A stretch of DNA of 64,000 bases, taken from assembly GCA_902805475.1 (NCBI GenBank), contig CADCSX010000006.1, forward strand, positions 1,364,001-1,428,000, written 5' to 3'. The DNA is from Entonaema liquescens. Lineage: Eukaryota > Ascomycota > Sordariomycetes > Xylariales > Xylariaceae. Below the pieces are notes generated by a model. It ran no database searches, was not told the DNA's origin, and worked only from the letters and a program-made list of their open reading frames with translations. The position numbers and the translations under genes were made by a program. Shown here piece by piece: positions 36,707 through 49,459 of this stretch. Position 1 is the stretch's first letter, and every line of letters starts with the position of its first letter.

Positions 36707-36736
36707 TTATGGTTATGGTTATGGTTATGGTAATGG
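36707..36736. repeat. TTATGG tandem repeat
   Basis: Four exact copies and one variant (TAATGG) of a 6-base unit lie head to tail. The unit differs from the fungal telomere repeat TTAGGG. Confidence 0.8.
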
Positions 36737-37345
36737 AAACAGAATAATAGACTGATAATATCTTGGTTGTCCACACTGGGCGCAACGGAGTTTCCTTCAA
36801 GTCAACACTAATAAGGTTAGGTCCACTGTTTGAGGAACCTTCAAAGCGTTTGTTAGCGCATCTCCACTTTTATTTTCTCTAGCGCCTCCGATTCATAGTA
36901 TATTTCTCTGATGCGGTCCTCCTTGTTCTTCTCTGCCCACCCTACCACTTTCTTCCTTCTCATGCAACCAGATGCACATGCAAGCTGATTTTATTTATCA
37001 TATATTCCTCGCATCAATATATTATTTCTAAACGTATGTGCCAACGAGAATTCGAGGTTTCACACCTACCTACGTATTCGTCCTTACGCCGTTGCTACCC
37101 TCCTCTATCGGTTTCACCAGCTTCTGTATAAGCGTCTAGTGGCGTAGATAAGAAAGAAAAGAAGAAAAAAAAGTGTTCGTGAAGAAAGCTTCTCGCGAAA
37201 GTAGCCTTGTTGGTGGAAATAGAAGGCATTGCCTGCCGCCACATCACTTGACGCTTGTCTTCCTGTTCTAGCATCTGCCAGCTCAAGATCCAAGTACCAA
37301 GTGTTGTGTCTGCTAGCCGTAAGATTGATACCAAGTCGCGAAGCA

Positions 37346-39067
37346 ATGGTCCTAACAAAGCAGAGATCACCTCGAAATCCCGATGACTTCCCGACTGTTC
37401 AGCTGTTTCTCTTAGCTATCGTTCGCTTAGCCGAGCCTATTGCCCTTACGTCTATCTTCCCGTATGCCTGGGCTTTAGTAAAACGATTTAAAATCGGTAA
37501 CGAGCAAGATGCCTCGTTTTATGCCGGTCTCCTTGTATGTAAACCTCATATTTATAAGATATATACGTAGATAAACGTTGCTAACTTTTTTAGATATCCT
37601 CATTCGCCCTTGCTGAGGCGCTGATGGGGATGTATTGGGGTGGACTATCCGATAGAATTGGCCGAAAGCCTGTCCTCCTTGTAGGATGTGTTGGCACTAT
37701 GTTCAGCATGGTTATGGTAGGATTTGCTACCAACCTCTGGATTGCCTTGATCGGTCGAGCACTCGGTGGACTCCTGAATGGAAACATCGCAGTTATCCAA
37801 ACCATGGTTGGCGAGCTCGTCACTAAGCCTGAACATGAGCGTATGTTAACCCATTAAATTTGCTTGAAATAACTAAAAAAAAAAAACAAATACTAATTTC
37901 GTAGCTCGCGCTTATTCGGTGATGCCATTTGTCTGGTCCATTGGAACAATAATTGGACCAGCAATCGGAGGAATGCTAGCAGACCCCCATGAGTCTTGGC
38001 CTGATACGTTCCCGAAGGGTACCCTATTCGCAAACTTCCCCTATCTTCTTCCTAATCTCTGTTGTGCTGCTCTTCTAATGATTAGCATCTGCTTGGGATA
38101 TTTCTTACTCGAGGAAACACATCCTGATATGGTTCCAAGGGTTATGCTACCCGATGATACCTATGTTTCCGACGAGACTCCCCTCATAGAGACTTCTGAT
38201 GCGATTAAACAACCAGCTGTAGATCTACGTTCGGAGACGTATGGAACTTTCCGGGGCAGAGAAAGCGGCGAATTCAACCGCGATCAGATTTCGAAAATGC
38301 CAGAAAAGAAGGGCGAATTCACCATTTTCACCAAGCGCATTATGGCTTTAGTCATTGCGCTTTCCATCTTTACCTATCACTCGATGACTTATGATCATCT
38401 CCTCCCCATATTCTTCGAAGACGATAAAGTTCCTATCAACCACGCTCCAGAAGAGGGGTTTTTCTCCAAATTTAACCCCCTTTACTCGCCTGGTGGTCTG
38501 GGCCTTTCCATGCAGTCCGTAGGGTTTGTCATGGCGGTTAATGGAGCTATTGCACTCTTCGTCCAAGTTTTCGTCTTTCCTCTGGCTGCCGAAAAGATCG
38601 GTGTCTTCAGGCTCTTTATTATTGTTACCGTCTTCCATCCGATTGCCTACGTCATTGTCCCTGCCCTGGTCCATGTGCCAGACTCGCTCCTATACCCCGG
38701 AATTTACTTTTGCTTGACCGTCAGAAACATCTTCTCTATCATTTTGTACCCCCTACTCCTCATTCTTATCAAGGACGCCACCCCAAGCTCATCGGTACTC
38801 GGCAAAGTGAATGGTCTCGCAGCTAGCGCCGGAGCAGCGTGCCGTATGATAGCTCCGCCTGTAGCAGGCTATCTCTACTCGATTGGGTCGCAGATTGATT
38901 GCACCGGTCTCGCATGGTACGGCAGTGCTCTCGTTGCCATGATCGGCGCTGTCCAGTGTTTTTCAGTTAAACGAGAACGAAATGAAGTCTCAGAAGAAAC
39001 TGGATCAATGATCAAGGAGCATCGTGTTATTATTACGACCACTGAGGCAAATGAGGACGAACTATGA
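37346..39067 (+). CDS. MFS transporter (ZIFL/YCR023C-like), complete
   Basis: The exons are 37346-37534, 37594-37840 and 37905-39067, giving 532 residues. The protein has the twelve-helix MFS plan: LAIVRLAEPIALTSIFPYAW in helix 1, the loop GGLSDRIGRKPVLLVG between helices 2 and 3, GRALGGLLNGNIAVIQTMVG in helix 4 and MPFVWSIGTIIGPAIGGMLA in helix 5. A hydrophilic central loop follows (about residues 205-290). The second half reads LVIALSIFTYHSMTYDHLLP and LAASAGAACRMIAPPVAG. Relatives are putative drug or metal exporters of the plasma or vacuolar membrane; the substrate is unknown. It shares family and one intron position (EH-E/Q|P-RAY, phase 1) with the gene at 1-1523, but its other intron is different. 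The chosen ATG is where family similarity begins; an earlier in-frame start would add unlike residues. Confidence 0.92.
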
Positions 39068-41206
39068 GCCTTTCAGCAAGCATATCTAACGATATGTACC
39101 TACAAGCCATGATTGCATGGCTATCTTTTGGAGACGACTTTTGATGATTTATGATGCACTCTAGGATGTGGATGTACATGGCCACGAAATGGATTTACGA
39201 ATATGGCGTTATTTTGGATAATTGGCCTGGTGTTTGGGGCAGGGTCTGGAAAAGGGAATTAAAAAATAGGGGGTTGGCTTGGGTATGTGACGATATCCTC
39301 TGACGCGCGTTTGGATAGAGATGGTTCATGGTTCATGGCACCGGTTCACTTATACCTTATTCAGCGTGGTTTGTCTCGGGGCTTGTGTAGTTTGCATATC
39401 TTAACGATCTCCAAAATAATAATATAATTATTTGAATTTAGAGCTTTTGACTTCTCATATGAGTGATGTTGAGCGGGTTAACTTATCAAAGAGCTTCCGT
39501 GTCATGTAAGCGCTATGCGTAGTTGACATTCTTAACGGTACTTTGGTTTTATATCTTATTGTATCTAATGAATGTAATTAGATCTATAAGCAAGTACCTA
39601 GAGTATATCATATCTTGTTCAGAGGAGGTTACACTGAAGTAACGATCATTTGAGCCTCAAAGTGTGGAGGAGACCCGCAGCCGTCCCAAGTCGTTCCGAC
39701 GATGCGGAATTAGCTGCACGCAGGTACCCGACGGGCATCAAGCGACTAAAAATAAGCCATGCAGCAGGGAGCGACCGATTAGACGGGCTGTAGCCTGCGG
39801 GATGTTGTGAAAGATAGTCGTACGGGGCTGTTAGGACGATGTCGTTAGATAGGCGTGAGTTGACGTGCTTTCGCGGGAGCGGGAGCGGAACCTATTTCCA
39901 ACCTTGGTCTCCACTCTCACCCCGTTCGTCCTGCCGTTTTGGGATCCTTAGCGCGGGTTGCACTGAGCTGATTGATCGAAGGCCGTCTGTAGGAAGGACG
40001 ATCTTATTGTGAGCCTCAACCTTAGTATGGCTTAGGTCGGGAATTTAGTGTCGTTGGTGAAGTTGGGGTTTGGGGCGGGATGGGAGGTGCCGCTTTGGTA
40101 TAGATAGAACTAACACCCGCACTTATATATAGGTTTCATAGCTCTGGCTTCTAGATGCTATCGTGTAGTTGGATAGGGTTAAGATTTTAGCTCTTTTTGT
40201 TTAGTGCCTATCTACGAGATTTCGGCTTAATGAGAATGAGTTGTATTTGTACCGTCTCAATATCACTAGTCTGTCTGAACATGATCTTCTTACCAAGTTT
40301 ATAGAAGCTATGATATTATTAGTTGCCATAATAGACTTGAACTACTTACCTTCACGAGACAACTTTAATAAGTAATAACCTGCCATAAATAAATTACTGA
40401 CGCTTTACTCAAGCTCACGAATCCTCCTTAGAAAGAACAGAGGACGACTTACTATTCAAAGGCTAAAGGTGATTTCCATATAAACTTGGCAAGTCAGAGC
40501 GAAACCTTTTAGGCGCCCGAATAATCACTCTGGCAATAAATAAGTACTACCTTACACAACGTAAGAGTGAGAGCCGTGGTGCGTGAGTGGCCAAGAGGCA
40601 AGAGTACACGTGTGATAATAACTGTTGTTAGTCCTACGTTGCAAATCTACATTATACCTTCCAATAAAACATCGACTAGGTCGACGGAGCTGCTACTTTA
40701 CACCATAGCATGGTGCTTGTTAAGCAACATAAAGATGTGAGACGATGACGGAAGCTCTACCTAAGAAGTCGGCCGAGATAGGGTTCATAGAAGTAGGTTG
40801 TTGTCTTTAAAGAGAAGCAATGCACGATACGGAGGAACTATAATTTAAAGTTCCCACGAAATCATGAGATTGATGCCCATTAAATGAAGAAAGCACTGAG
40901 ATGAAGAATAAAGATCAATTATGTATCATGAAGTCAATGGCCACTGGCCTCCTCTGCTTTTATCGAGAGAATATTACAAGGTCTAATGTGGTGTCTGAAT
41001 CCAGTACCGGTTTGTTCTTCCCTTCCAAGGGATTTATTTGTTCATGAAAACCTCTATGTCCGAATATCCTGTGCTAAAGCACAGTTTCCTGTGCGTTCAA
41101 GAGTCCAGCCAACCCCATCCTTGAATACCAGCGTGGCCGCCTCATAACGCCGATCATCATACTAGCCCAAAAATAGAAAGTGGTAGGTCGTCACCGACGT
41201 CACCGT
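39068..41206. other. Intergenic, no gene recognised
   Basis: About 2.1 kb without a gene. Around 39.65-40.1 kb the DNA is G+C-rich with no open frame of note. From about 40.2 to 40.9 kb it is A+T-rich with inverted-repeat-like CTTACAC/GTAAGAG words near 40.55 kb, which might be a decayed mobile element, but I find no clear ends. Confidence 0.5.
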
Positions 41207-42579
41207 TTATAGTGCGTAGATGGCAGCCATGATAGCTCCGAAGGCGGCGGCGAAAGCGCCGGACTGTAGACCTTGGGCGCCACTAGCAGGAATGGTAGAG
41301 GTGGCGGCCGGCGGCGCGGTGAAGGTGCCGTTAGTACCTGAACCGGAACCACTGGAGCCTGTACCAGTCGAGATCGGGCTAATAGCCGTAGGCGTCACGG
41401 TAGCAGACTGCTCGCTGGAGATCTGGCCATTGGGCACACCACCTGGGCTACCACCGGAGTTACCAACAGAGCTAGTGGTTGACGAACCGGATCCAGAGGC
41501 AGTCGAGGACGAGCCACCCTTTCCAGTAGATGAGGGCTTGGCGGAAGAGGACGAAGAAGAACCGGTGTTGGCCTTGTCACAGCTCAAGTCAAAGAGGGGC
41601 GTGGTGGTGAGCTTGTTACCAACGATACCAAAGCTGGGGCTGGGAGTATCGGGGGCAGCATCCTGCAGGGTGTAGTACCAGAGGTTCGTCTTGCTTGACA
41701 GCAGAGGGCAAACAACATCCTTCCAGAAAGTCTCAGCATTGTCTGTAGAAGCAACGGATTGTCCAACAGTCTTGCCACTGACTGGGTGGCCGGTCTCGGT
41801 AATCCAGACTGACTTTCCGCCAGCAGCTTGCTGAGTCTTGTCAAAGGCCTCCTGGAACAGAGACTTGGACTTGGAGATGTCGTTGGTCATCGTATCCTGG
41901 AAGTAAGGATAAGCATCCATGCCAACCCAGTCGCAAGCGTCGATAACAGCCTGGTTGGAACCGTTGTACCAAGCAGTCCAAGTGTCGACATGGCCGATAG
42001 GAGCATTCTCTAAGGCAGTGCCGGAAATAGCTTCCTTTGTCTCCTTGATGTAGCGAGCGATAGTCTCGGGGCCGGTACCAACATTAGAGCCAGCTTCAAT
42101 TCCCTGGGGCGAGTTTCGGTATAGATCTTCACTGCCAACGGAAATACCATCTACAATCTTGGTGAAATCTTCACCATACTGCTTGATGGCGGCCTTCAAG
42201 GCAAGGATTTCGTTGGCGAATGAAGTGTCACCTCCAGAGGCCCAAAGACCAAGGAGAAGGGAGGTCTTGGTCTTGATAGCTGCGGGAATGGCAGAGATAG
42301 GATCACTCGCGGTTCCACCTTGCTAAAGTTACACACCAAGGTCAGATTGATTATTCAAAGTCAAGTCTTGTTACTAGTATTTCTTGTACTTACCACCATA
42401 GTATACAGGCGAGCACTAGTCCAACCAGAAGTGCCTTTCAGGTTCTGAGCGGTGGTGAACTCATTCTCGAAGTCGGACTGTTGCTTGGCAGCACCTGTAG
42501 TAAAGGTAGAGCCATAGTTGAATCCTTGGATAGCCGAGGCCGTAGAGGCCAAGGCAAGGATAGAAGCGATAGCGTGCAT
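41207..42579 (-). CDS. GPI-anchored endo-beta-1,3-glucanase, GH17 (EglC-like)
   Basis: A cell-wall glucanase/transglucosidase that remodels beta-1,3-glucan outside the plasma membrane. The exons are 42579-42394 and 42322-41207 (intron 71 bases), giving 433 residues. A signal peptide (1 to about 16, MHAIASILALASTASA) is followed by the mature start GFNYGSTF. The GH17 acid/base Glu127 lies in GISVGSEDLYRNSP and the nucleophile Glu238 in VWITETGHPVSG. A cysteine-poor Ser/Gly/Thr linker (about 318-410) leads to a hydrophobic tail AFAAAFGAIMAAIYAL, the pattern of a GPI signal. Length and order match Aspergillus EglC, which has a similar Ser-rich stalk. Family assignment is firm; in vivo role is known only by analogy. 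Confidence 0.92.
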
Positions 42580-44992
42580 AGTGGTTTAAGTTAGGTATGA
42601 GATACGCGATGTTCTTAGGTGGTGGTGAGAATATTTAGGGTTTCTCGACTTAAATAAGATTCCCACACTCTTATGCTGTGAGATCGTTTCGAATATCACA
42701 GCTGGAGGATTAAGAAAGTGCAACGTGACTCAGGCTGAGAAGAGAGAGTGTGTTGGCCTGACGAAGCAAAGCGAGTGTAGGTGTAGTCAAGATGGATACA
42801 AACACGAAAAGAAGAGTGAATGTAAACCAAAAAAAAAGACTACTCAAGAAATATGAACGAGGAAAGTTCACGTGTCGATGATCCCCCAGTAACTACTAGG
42901 ATAAAACATAGGAATACGGATGAAAGAAAAAACTAGAAAGACGGCGGTGATGACATGGGGAGAGATGGCATGATACTTGTACCGACACGTAATAAAAATA
43001 GTACGTTGACTTGTAAGTATTTTGTTGTTTCTTCCATTCCTGGTATTGGGAGATACGTACATGTGTACATGGTGAGGACATGCTCAAATCAATATTCTAT
43101 CCAATGGCACTTTCCGATTCTTAGTAGTGTTCTACTAAATAAGTGTACAGACTCTAGACTATCCTGGCTCCATCTTTTTTTGCGTGCCCTGCTTTCCCAT
43201 CTTGGTCCCGACAGAGTGGAGTCTTTGAGTGGCTACGAGATCGGACCAATCATAAAGGGTTGATTCATCTTACCCCTGTATCTCGACAGGAAACAAGCTC
43301 CGAGGTGCCCTGCTGCGCCCCATCTTCATGCGGATCAAGTCCCCGTTCTGTAAGCTAAAATCTTTTCGATCGATTGTTTAATTGTGACTTCTAAGAATAA
43401 ATGGTTTACGTGGGCAAAGACTGCGACATGTGCGACATGTGCGACATATTAGAAATATCTACATGTACGTTGTACGTATATGTTATTGAGGTCGTTTCGA
43501 ACAAAGGACGTGTCGTGTATCTGACTGAGTGAATCCTTAGATTTGAAGTTTTTTTTTTTCATCTACCTGCTCTTCACAAAACCAACGTAAGATCTTACCT
43601 ACTGTCCAACTTTGGCCAAATGGTACCTAAACATTTCCAGGTCGAGTTGGCAAAGGAAATTGATAGTCAGATGATGACGTGCAGCAACCTCGTATTAGAC
43701 CCATAAACATCACTAACAATCATGATCTTCGTAAAATTACAGTATAAACGATTCTTTATATACTGTCCAGTCTTACGTTGCAGTTTACATAATTTCATTC
43801 GTTAGTTCCAAATGAAGCATTCCAACCCTTTTGCCATCGTCTAGAACAGGAAAGAAAACAATAATCTACCTGTCTACATAGGGAGGGAAAAGTCCTGATG
43901 GAATCCCGTTAGGGCTCAGGAGAAGAAAAAGGGGACAAAAACAAACAAAGTCTATGAAACTGAACTTGCGTGGCAATAATGCGTAATGCGCATTTCGCGG
44001 GGGAGACCCCTTACTCTTGCATTGGGACCTGCATTTTGTTCCTGCATTAACCATCTCATTGGGCTGAACCAGAGACTGGCTGACACAGCGGCGTCTGTTC
44101 GCCAGCGACTAAGAAACTAGCAGTTCACATGTATCTCCATTTGTGGTAGGTAGACGGACAGATAGCCTACTACCCACGAGGGCAGTTCCTCGGCTATATA
44201 AAATACATACGGTAACAGGAGTAACAGGAGTAACGGGAGTAACGAGGTAACTTGTGATTAGAAGAGAGAAGTGGCGAAGAAAAAACAAGAAATGGATTAA
44301 GTACCCCCCAATGGGATTGTCAGTAACATACGCGAGTAAACCGTCACTTAAGCAGGTTACAAGATGGGAAAACAGACCATCGAATATATCCGAGCTATCC
44401 GGACTTACACACAGCAGACGCTTGAATTTCTCCGCCGCAGTACAAAACTTCTTACTCGCTATGATTCTTGGACAGCTCTGCTATCACTATAAAATGCTAC
44501 AAGCTATCACCGGACTACTTCTAATACAGAGGAAATGAAAGCAATACATATGTCAGTTACGGAGACATGAAAACATACTTTGAGTTGCGATTATAGACGA
44601 TGTCGAATCTTTGATCTAGTTACAGCAGAGACCTTATCATTGAATAAAAGCCAACATCTTGTTTATTGGGAATCTGATTTAGGTGTAGGTATAGATGGTT
44701 AGAAAGCACAATGTCTATGTATTAGTTCTGTTGTGGTTAAAAGTAGTAAATTAAACATGGCTTTGGAATCTAGATCTTCCGCAACTGCTTTACGGTATGA
44801 GGGTATCAAGTTATGCATAGCGTGCCACATTCATTACATACGAAGCAAGGGACATGCGTAGTTCCCTTGTTCCGGTAGCCCAAGGCCCCCAGGACCACGG
44901 TCTAGATCCAAGTCGAATTCGAACCAGTCGTCCAAGGCCCTTACTTGAGAATTTTGAATAATCATAGTATCCCAAACACCCAGTTAGCTAAC
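42580..44992. other. Intergenic, gene-poor
   Basis: About 2.4 kb between the glucanase start and the TSC1 stop. No gene is recognised. It contains CGACATGTG tandem copies (43423-43449), a poly-T run (43551-43560) and a GTAACAGGA/GTAACGGGA tandem repeat (44212-44245). The first few hundred bases should carry the glucanase promoter. Confidence 0.5.
44212..44245. repeat. GTAACAGGA-type tandem repeat
   Basis: Three to four imperfect copies of a 9-base unit (GTAACAGGA, GTAACGGGA) stand in tandem on the plus strand. Confidence 0.75.
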
Positions 44993-47900
44993 CTAGACGA
45001 ACCCTCTAATACCGCGTAGGCCAACCGACTTCTTTCTCTCCTTCTCGTCCTTCCTTTCCTTCTTATCTTTGCGAAGATTTTGCACACCTCCTAGCGGAGT
45101 TAGTATAACACCCGTGATATTTAGTACTGGACCATTCAAAGATACTTACCTCGTCCAAAATAGCGCTCCGCAGTGGGGCTACCTTTGCCTGTTATGAGCG
45201 GGTCAATCAGCGGCGTAGACGGTCGCCGTGTCTGGCCTTCTGTGCCGATATTATACGGCTCAAGTGGCGGGGTGGCATTATACGACGTCGGTTCGAAAAT
45301 CTCTGGCTCGGAGAACCCACGCTGTTGGTGCTTTCGATGGGTTAGTGGACTACCTGAATCGGAGGACATGTCAACTTCCGGATCGGTAAGGGGCTGAGTG
45401 TCGGGCTTCGAAAGGTTGGATATTGTGGACTGCAAATCTAGTATATTTGCTTGCAAAGCTGTATTCTTTTTTGTGAGCTCTTTAATGCGACTCTTCAGCT
45501 CTGTTTGCTGCGCTCGGCTTGCCCCCAGGGCATTCTCGAATTGTGCCTTTAAGTCTTCGGAATTGCGTCCTGTATTATTTTTAAGTAGATCCTGCAGCTT
45601 CGCATTGAGAGCGGCAATTTGTGACTGATATGTGTCATGTGTTCTCTGGATATCAGATTCACAGGCCTTGAGCTTCATATCCAACACCTCGGCTCGGCTA
45701 TCTGCTTCTGCTGCGCGTGTCACCATGAGTTGTCGTTCCGCCTCCTTAGCTTGGTAGTTTCGTTCAGATTCTGTCAACCGTTCAACGTCCTTCCTCAATC
45801 TCTCCAGCTCGCTGACGTTGATCTCGACAGACTGCATATTTTGCTTGAGGCCTAGTTCTCTCACTTCGGCCTCACAAACTAATAGGCGTAACTTATCTGC
45901 TTCCCGTTTTGCCGCATCTAATTCGGTTCGTAGACTGTCCCCTTCTGCATTCCATTTTTTCTGCTCCTCACGAAGTGCTCTCAGCTTGGCGGTGAGATCG
46001 GCTTCCCACTTCTTGGAGAGCGTGCGACTCTTCTCGGACTCTCTCTTCGCCTGTATTTCTGATTCTTTTGCGTTTTTTACTTGTTGCTTGAGCTGGCGAT
46101 TTTGTATAATTAAGTTCTGGGTTTCTGCCTCGCTCGCTGCTTCCCGAACGTGTCGTCTTCGTAGCTCGCCCATGTGTGTAAGGTGTTGCTGTTTCATAAA
46201 TCGTTCAAACGTTAGGTCATTATAAAGAATTAGTAATTGGCGCTGTAAATGTGCAATCTGTGCGCTATTGCCCTCGGTGGGTGATGAGGAGGCGTTAACC
46301 TGTTGTGAGTTCGGCTGGAGTTGTGATCCCTGAACGTCCGAAATGGACTCGTGGTAGCTCAAGGAGAGAGATGGGACACTGTCATTTGGCATTGACTGAT
46401 ATAACCCGGATTTGATGGTCTTATTGGAATTGAGCAGGTCTTGGAGCTGAGTTTGGGACGCAGACGGGACAATCTGGCGAGAAAGAGTCGGACTCTCACT
46501 GCCGATCCCCAAAGGCTTAGGTGAACTGTCTCTATTTGAGCGGTGGCTGCTTATAGATGACTGGCGTAGTACGGCGGACTGTACTCGGCCACTCGTAATA
46601 GATTCGGTAAGAGTTGAGCCAGTACTCCGCCGATTATCTCCTTGAAGGGGACTAAATGTTGGGTTACCAAAAGGATAAGAACCGCTGAGCAGTGCAGACT
46701 CGTGGCTACTCTTTTCAGGCTCGTCTCTTTCGTGCATTCCATTAAGTGTAGTTGTGATGTCTTGGGTAGGGGACGTCTCACTTGACCGGTAGAGGGCTAC
46801 ACAGTCTGCTACGACTTCTGCTGGCTCACTTTTGATCCATCTTCCAAAGTCAGTTTTCTCTGAATCAATAGTAAGAGTGTAGAAATTCTCATGGAGTAGA
46901 TGACACTGCCGAAATCTTTCAGACGCGTGGCGTATTTCGGTAGGTTGGACTTCAATATCGTCAGCATCGGGTACATCAGCGTGTCGAAGGTACCTCTGAG
47001 GTTTTCGGATATAATCCATGAAATTGATAGGGTAGAGGCCATATAGCACTGTGAAATAATGAAGGAGTTGTGGGATGGCCGTGTCATCGAAGTCGGACGA
47101 GTATACAAGCTTTTCCCATGCAAGAGCATTGGGAGACAACCTTCGATCCAGGTCTGCGTCGACTGACGTTTGGGCAGATAACTCTCGTTCCCAAAAGAGC
47201 AACCTCGCATATATGTTAAATAGCGTGGGCAGATGAGGAACAAGAGAACTTGGCATATGCGGTAAGATCATGGTTAACGCGGTCAGAGCTAAGGAAACAA
47301 TAGTTGTAGACGTATCAAGCTGAAGACAGTTAATCAAGTTATTAAATAAAGGCGTTTGTAGGATAAGATGCAGATGCGGCGGTTGGCTCTGTACGAAAAT
47401 ACCCAAGAATGAAAGAGCGCGAGCACGATACATCTTTTTGACCACATAGAGGTCAAGAACGGTCAAGAGATCCTAAGTTTACTTAGCAAAGCTGCTTGGA
47501 GTGCTGATAGATACGTGAGCGCTTACTTTTGGGCGCCTTTTGCCATAGTGTAGTAATGTCTTTCGCAATTGTTTCTCTTTAAACTCTGTCATCGCATCGG
47601 GAGTTTTCCCGATAGCTTCGTATTCCTCCAACCATAGCACTAAGATGCGCTCCGCAAGACGAGGAGCAGCACCGCCAGTAGGGGTACTGGGGTCATTGCT
47701 ATCATCGGCAGTAAGAATATCTAACAGTGCACCCTCTACTTCAGAAGCAAGACCTCTCTCCTGATTCAGATGGTTCAGTACCAGAAGAAGCAAGTCAAAC
47801 CATTGGAATGTCTTGCTCGGCGATCCGATTATGGGACGCAAACGACGTAGAATTGCAACGAAGGCTGTGTATCGAGAAGGTATCTGAACGACATCTTTAT

Positions 47901-48217
47901 GGAATAAAGAAAGTAGTTCATCGTTGACCTTGTCGGATATACTTTCGTCGAACTTCTCGTGCTTGTTTAGGTAGGCTTCGATTATCTCGACAAGATCATC
48001 GGGTAGCGGGTATTTCGCTGTCGGTATGAAGCTATGTATGGCCTTCGTGAGCTCCCTAAAAGTCCTAAGGTTATAGACAATAAGTTAGCGCCTAGAGATT
48101 CCACTTGATAGGTTGGATGCGGTGACGTTGTGTCAGGAGTAACCAAGCTTCAAATGCGATTTGGGTTACTTTAGACAAAACTCTGGTGACGAAATTGACG
48201 TACGGAGCTGAAGACAT
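44993..48217 (-). CDS. TSC1: Hamartin homologue, tuberous sclerosis complex subunit 1
   Basis: The scaffold subunit of the TSC1-TSC2 complex, the GTPase-activating brake on Rheb and TORC1. The exons are 48217-48204, 48064-47527, 47472-45150 and 45090-44993, giving 990 residues. The N-terminal alpha-solenoid is recognisable (FVAILRRLRPIIGSPSKTF, FQWFDLLLLVLNHLNQERG, RARALSFLGIF). A Ser-rich linker follows (about 420-600). A long coiled coil then begins around QLLILYNDLTFERFMKQQH and runs on for about 250 residues, as in hamartin, with KQQVKNAKESEIQAKRES. The C-terminus is Lys/Arg-rich. The first coding exon is only 14 bases; I place the ATG by its phase and by the joined reading MSSAPTFRELTKAIHSF. 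It is divergent from the DJ-1 gene, 1.2 kb away. Confidence 0.9.
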
Positions 48218-49459
48218 TGACACCGAAGCCCCAAATGGAGCGGTTCGAGTGAAACAATCAGTCAGTAGGGATTAGTGAGCCGTGACGAAGTAGACTTCCG
48301 GATCGAGAATGCGCATAGTAGAGCTGCAAGTCCCGCAGAAGCTTCAAATCGAGTTCCGAGGAGGTTCCTTGGGAGCTTGGGACCGTGGAACCGTGGGACC
48401 GTGTCAGCCTTGGTTCCATTCAAATCTTAGCAAATCAGTTTTTCAAGCTCCGTGGTGGGTCCTTCCGACTCGTTTAGGCCGCTTCAAGCCTGCAGGTGCC
48501 GTGCAATGAGTGTAACCGTTTAAACCTAATCATGTACTACACTCCTGTCTTTATTGATTTGATGCATTGATGCATTCATTGATGTACATATATCCAATAC
48601 GTCCAATACCTAACTCGATACCTATCCTGCACAGGTTAGGTACCTAAGATATGTAATGTACGCCAGCCTAAAGCGCTACATTTAAATGTATTATTCGCCC
48701 AGGAGTACGATGGGTTTAAAAGAGGGGATTTGAACGCACAAAATAGCAATTGTTTTCGACGAACCAATTTCGTGTCAATATCCAGAACCATCCCAGCCTG
48801 AGCAGTCTATCAAGCTTTAACAACTATAATTTTGTATGAATTTTGTATCGAGAAGCCCTGATCATGTGCACTCCTTTGACTTTTAACTTTGGCACTGTGC
48901 TTCTTACGGTGAGAGCGTGACCAGTTTAGATCCACAGGGAAAGGTCGATCCCTTGGGTCTCCGCACCCTAGAGAGCGGCTTCAAATCTGGGGGAGGGGCA
49001 GGAAGGGAATGATATACATGCCATGCTACTACTCATACTCAATCTGACAATGTGGGGTAGTTACCTTCTGGTACCTACAGGCTTTACCTAGCCCCTCCCT
49101 AAGCTCCATAGGTCCTACGTAACTCTCCGGCGTGGGCAGGTATTGAAAAGCTGAGGGCCCCTCAATCACTCCATCCATCAGCCCATAGGTTCAATTCCTC
49201 GCTCGATTCGTCTGGCCATTCTCATTCAACTTTCTTCTCAATTCCCTCAAAGGAATGATAGAACGACTTTAGCAACAAAGCAATTGACCTCATTTCCTCC
49301 CATCGTGATTCAATATTAATCAATTGTGCGCACTTCGAGTCTTGTCTTTCCTCCTTCTTAGTCACAGGCTTCCAGATTCCAATACACATCTATCTCTTTT
49401 CCAATTCCATACCTAGGTACAGAACACGTTGCCAATTATTATTATTATTATTTTCAATC
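48218..49459. promoter_or_regulatory. Divergent promoter region, TSC1 / DJ-1 family gene
   Basis: About 1.2 kb with no gene. It contains an exact TACCTAGGTA (49410-49419), a TTA trinucleotide run just before the DJ-1 start (49436-49451) and C/T-rich stretches. Both genes face away from this region. Confidence 0.5.

Larger units (their letters stand above)
33202..37345. other. Gene-poor intergenic stretch
   Basis: About 4.1 kb with no gene I can support; the frames near 34.5-35.0 kb overlap on both strands and look like chance. It contains a TA dinucleotide repeat (33930-33953), a TTATGG repeat (36707-36736) and many short A+T-rich words. The last few hundred bases should hold the promoter of the MFS gene that starts at 37346. 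Confidence 0.5.

Noticed and set aside
36707..36736. TTATGG repeat as an interstitial telomere
   Set aside because: The unit is TTATGG, not the TTAGGG of filamentous fungi, and only about five copies are present.
45173..46225. Plus-strand frames inside TSC1
   Set aside because: They are antisense shadows of the Ser/Lys-rich coiled-coil region.
49140..49210. A GGTTCAATTCC word that resembles a tRNA B box
   Set aside because: The flanking bases do not form a T stem and no acceptor or anticodon stem can be drawn.
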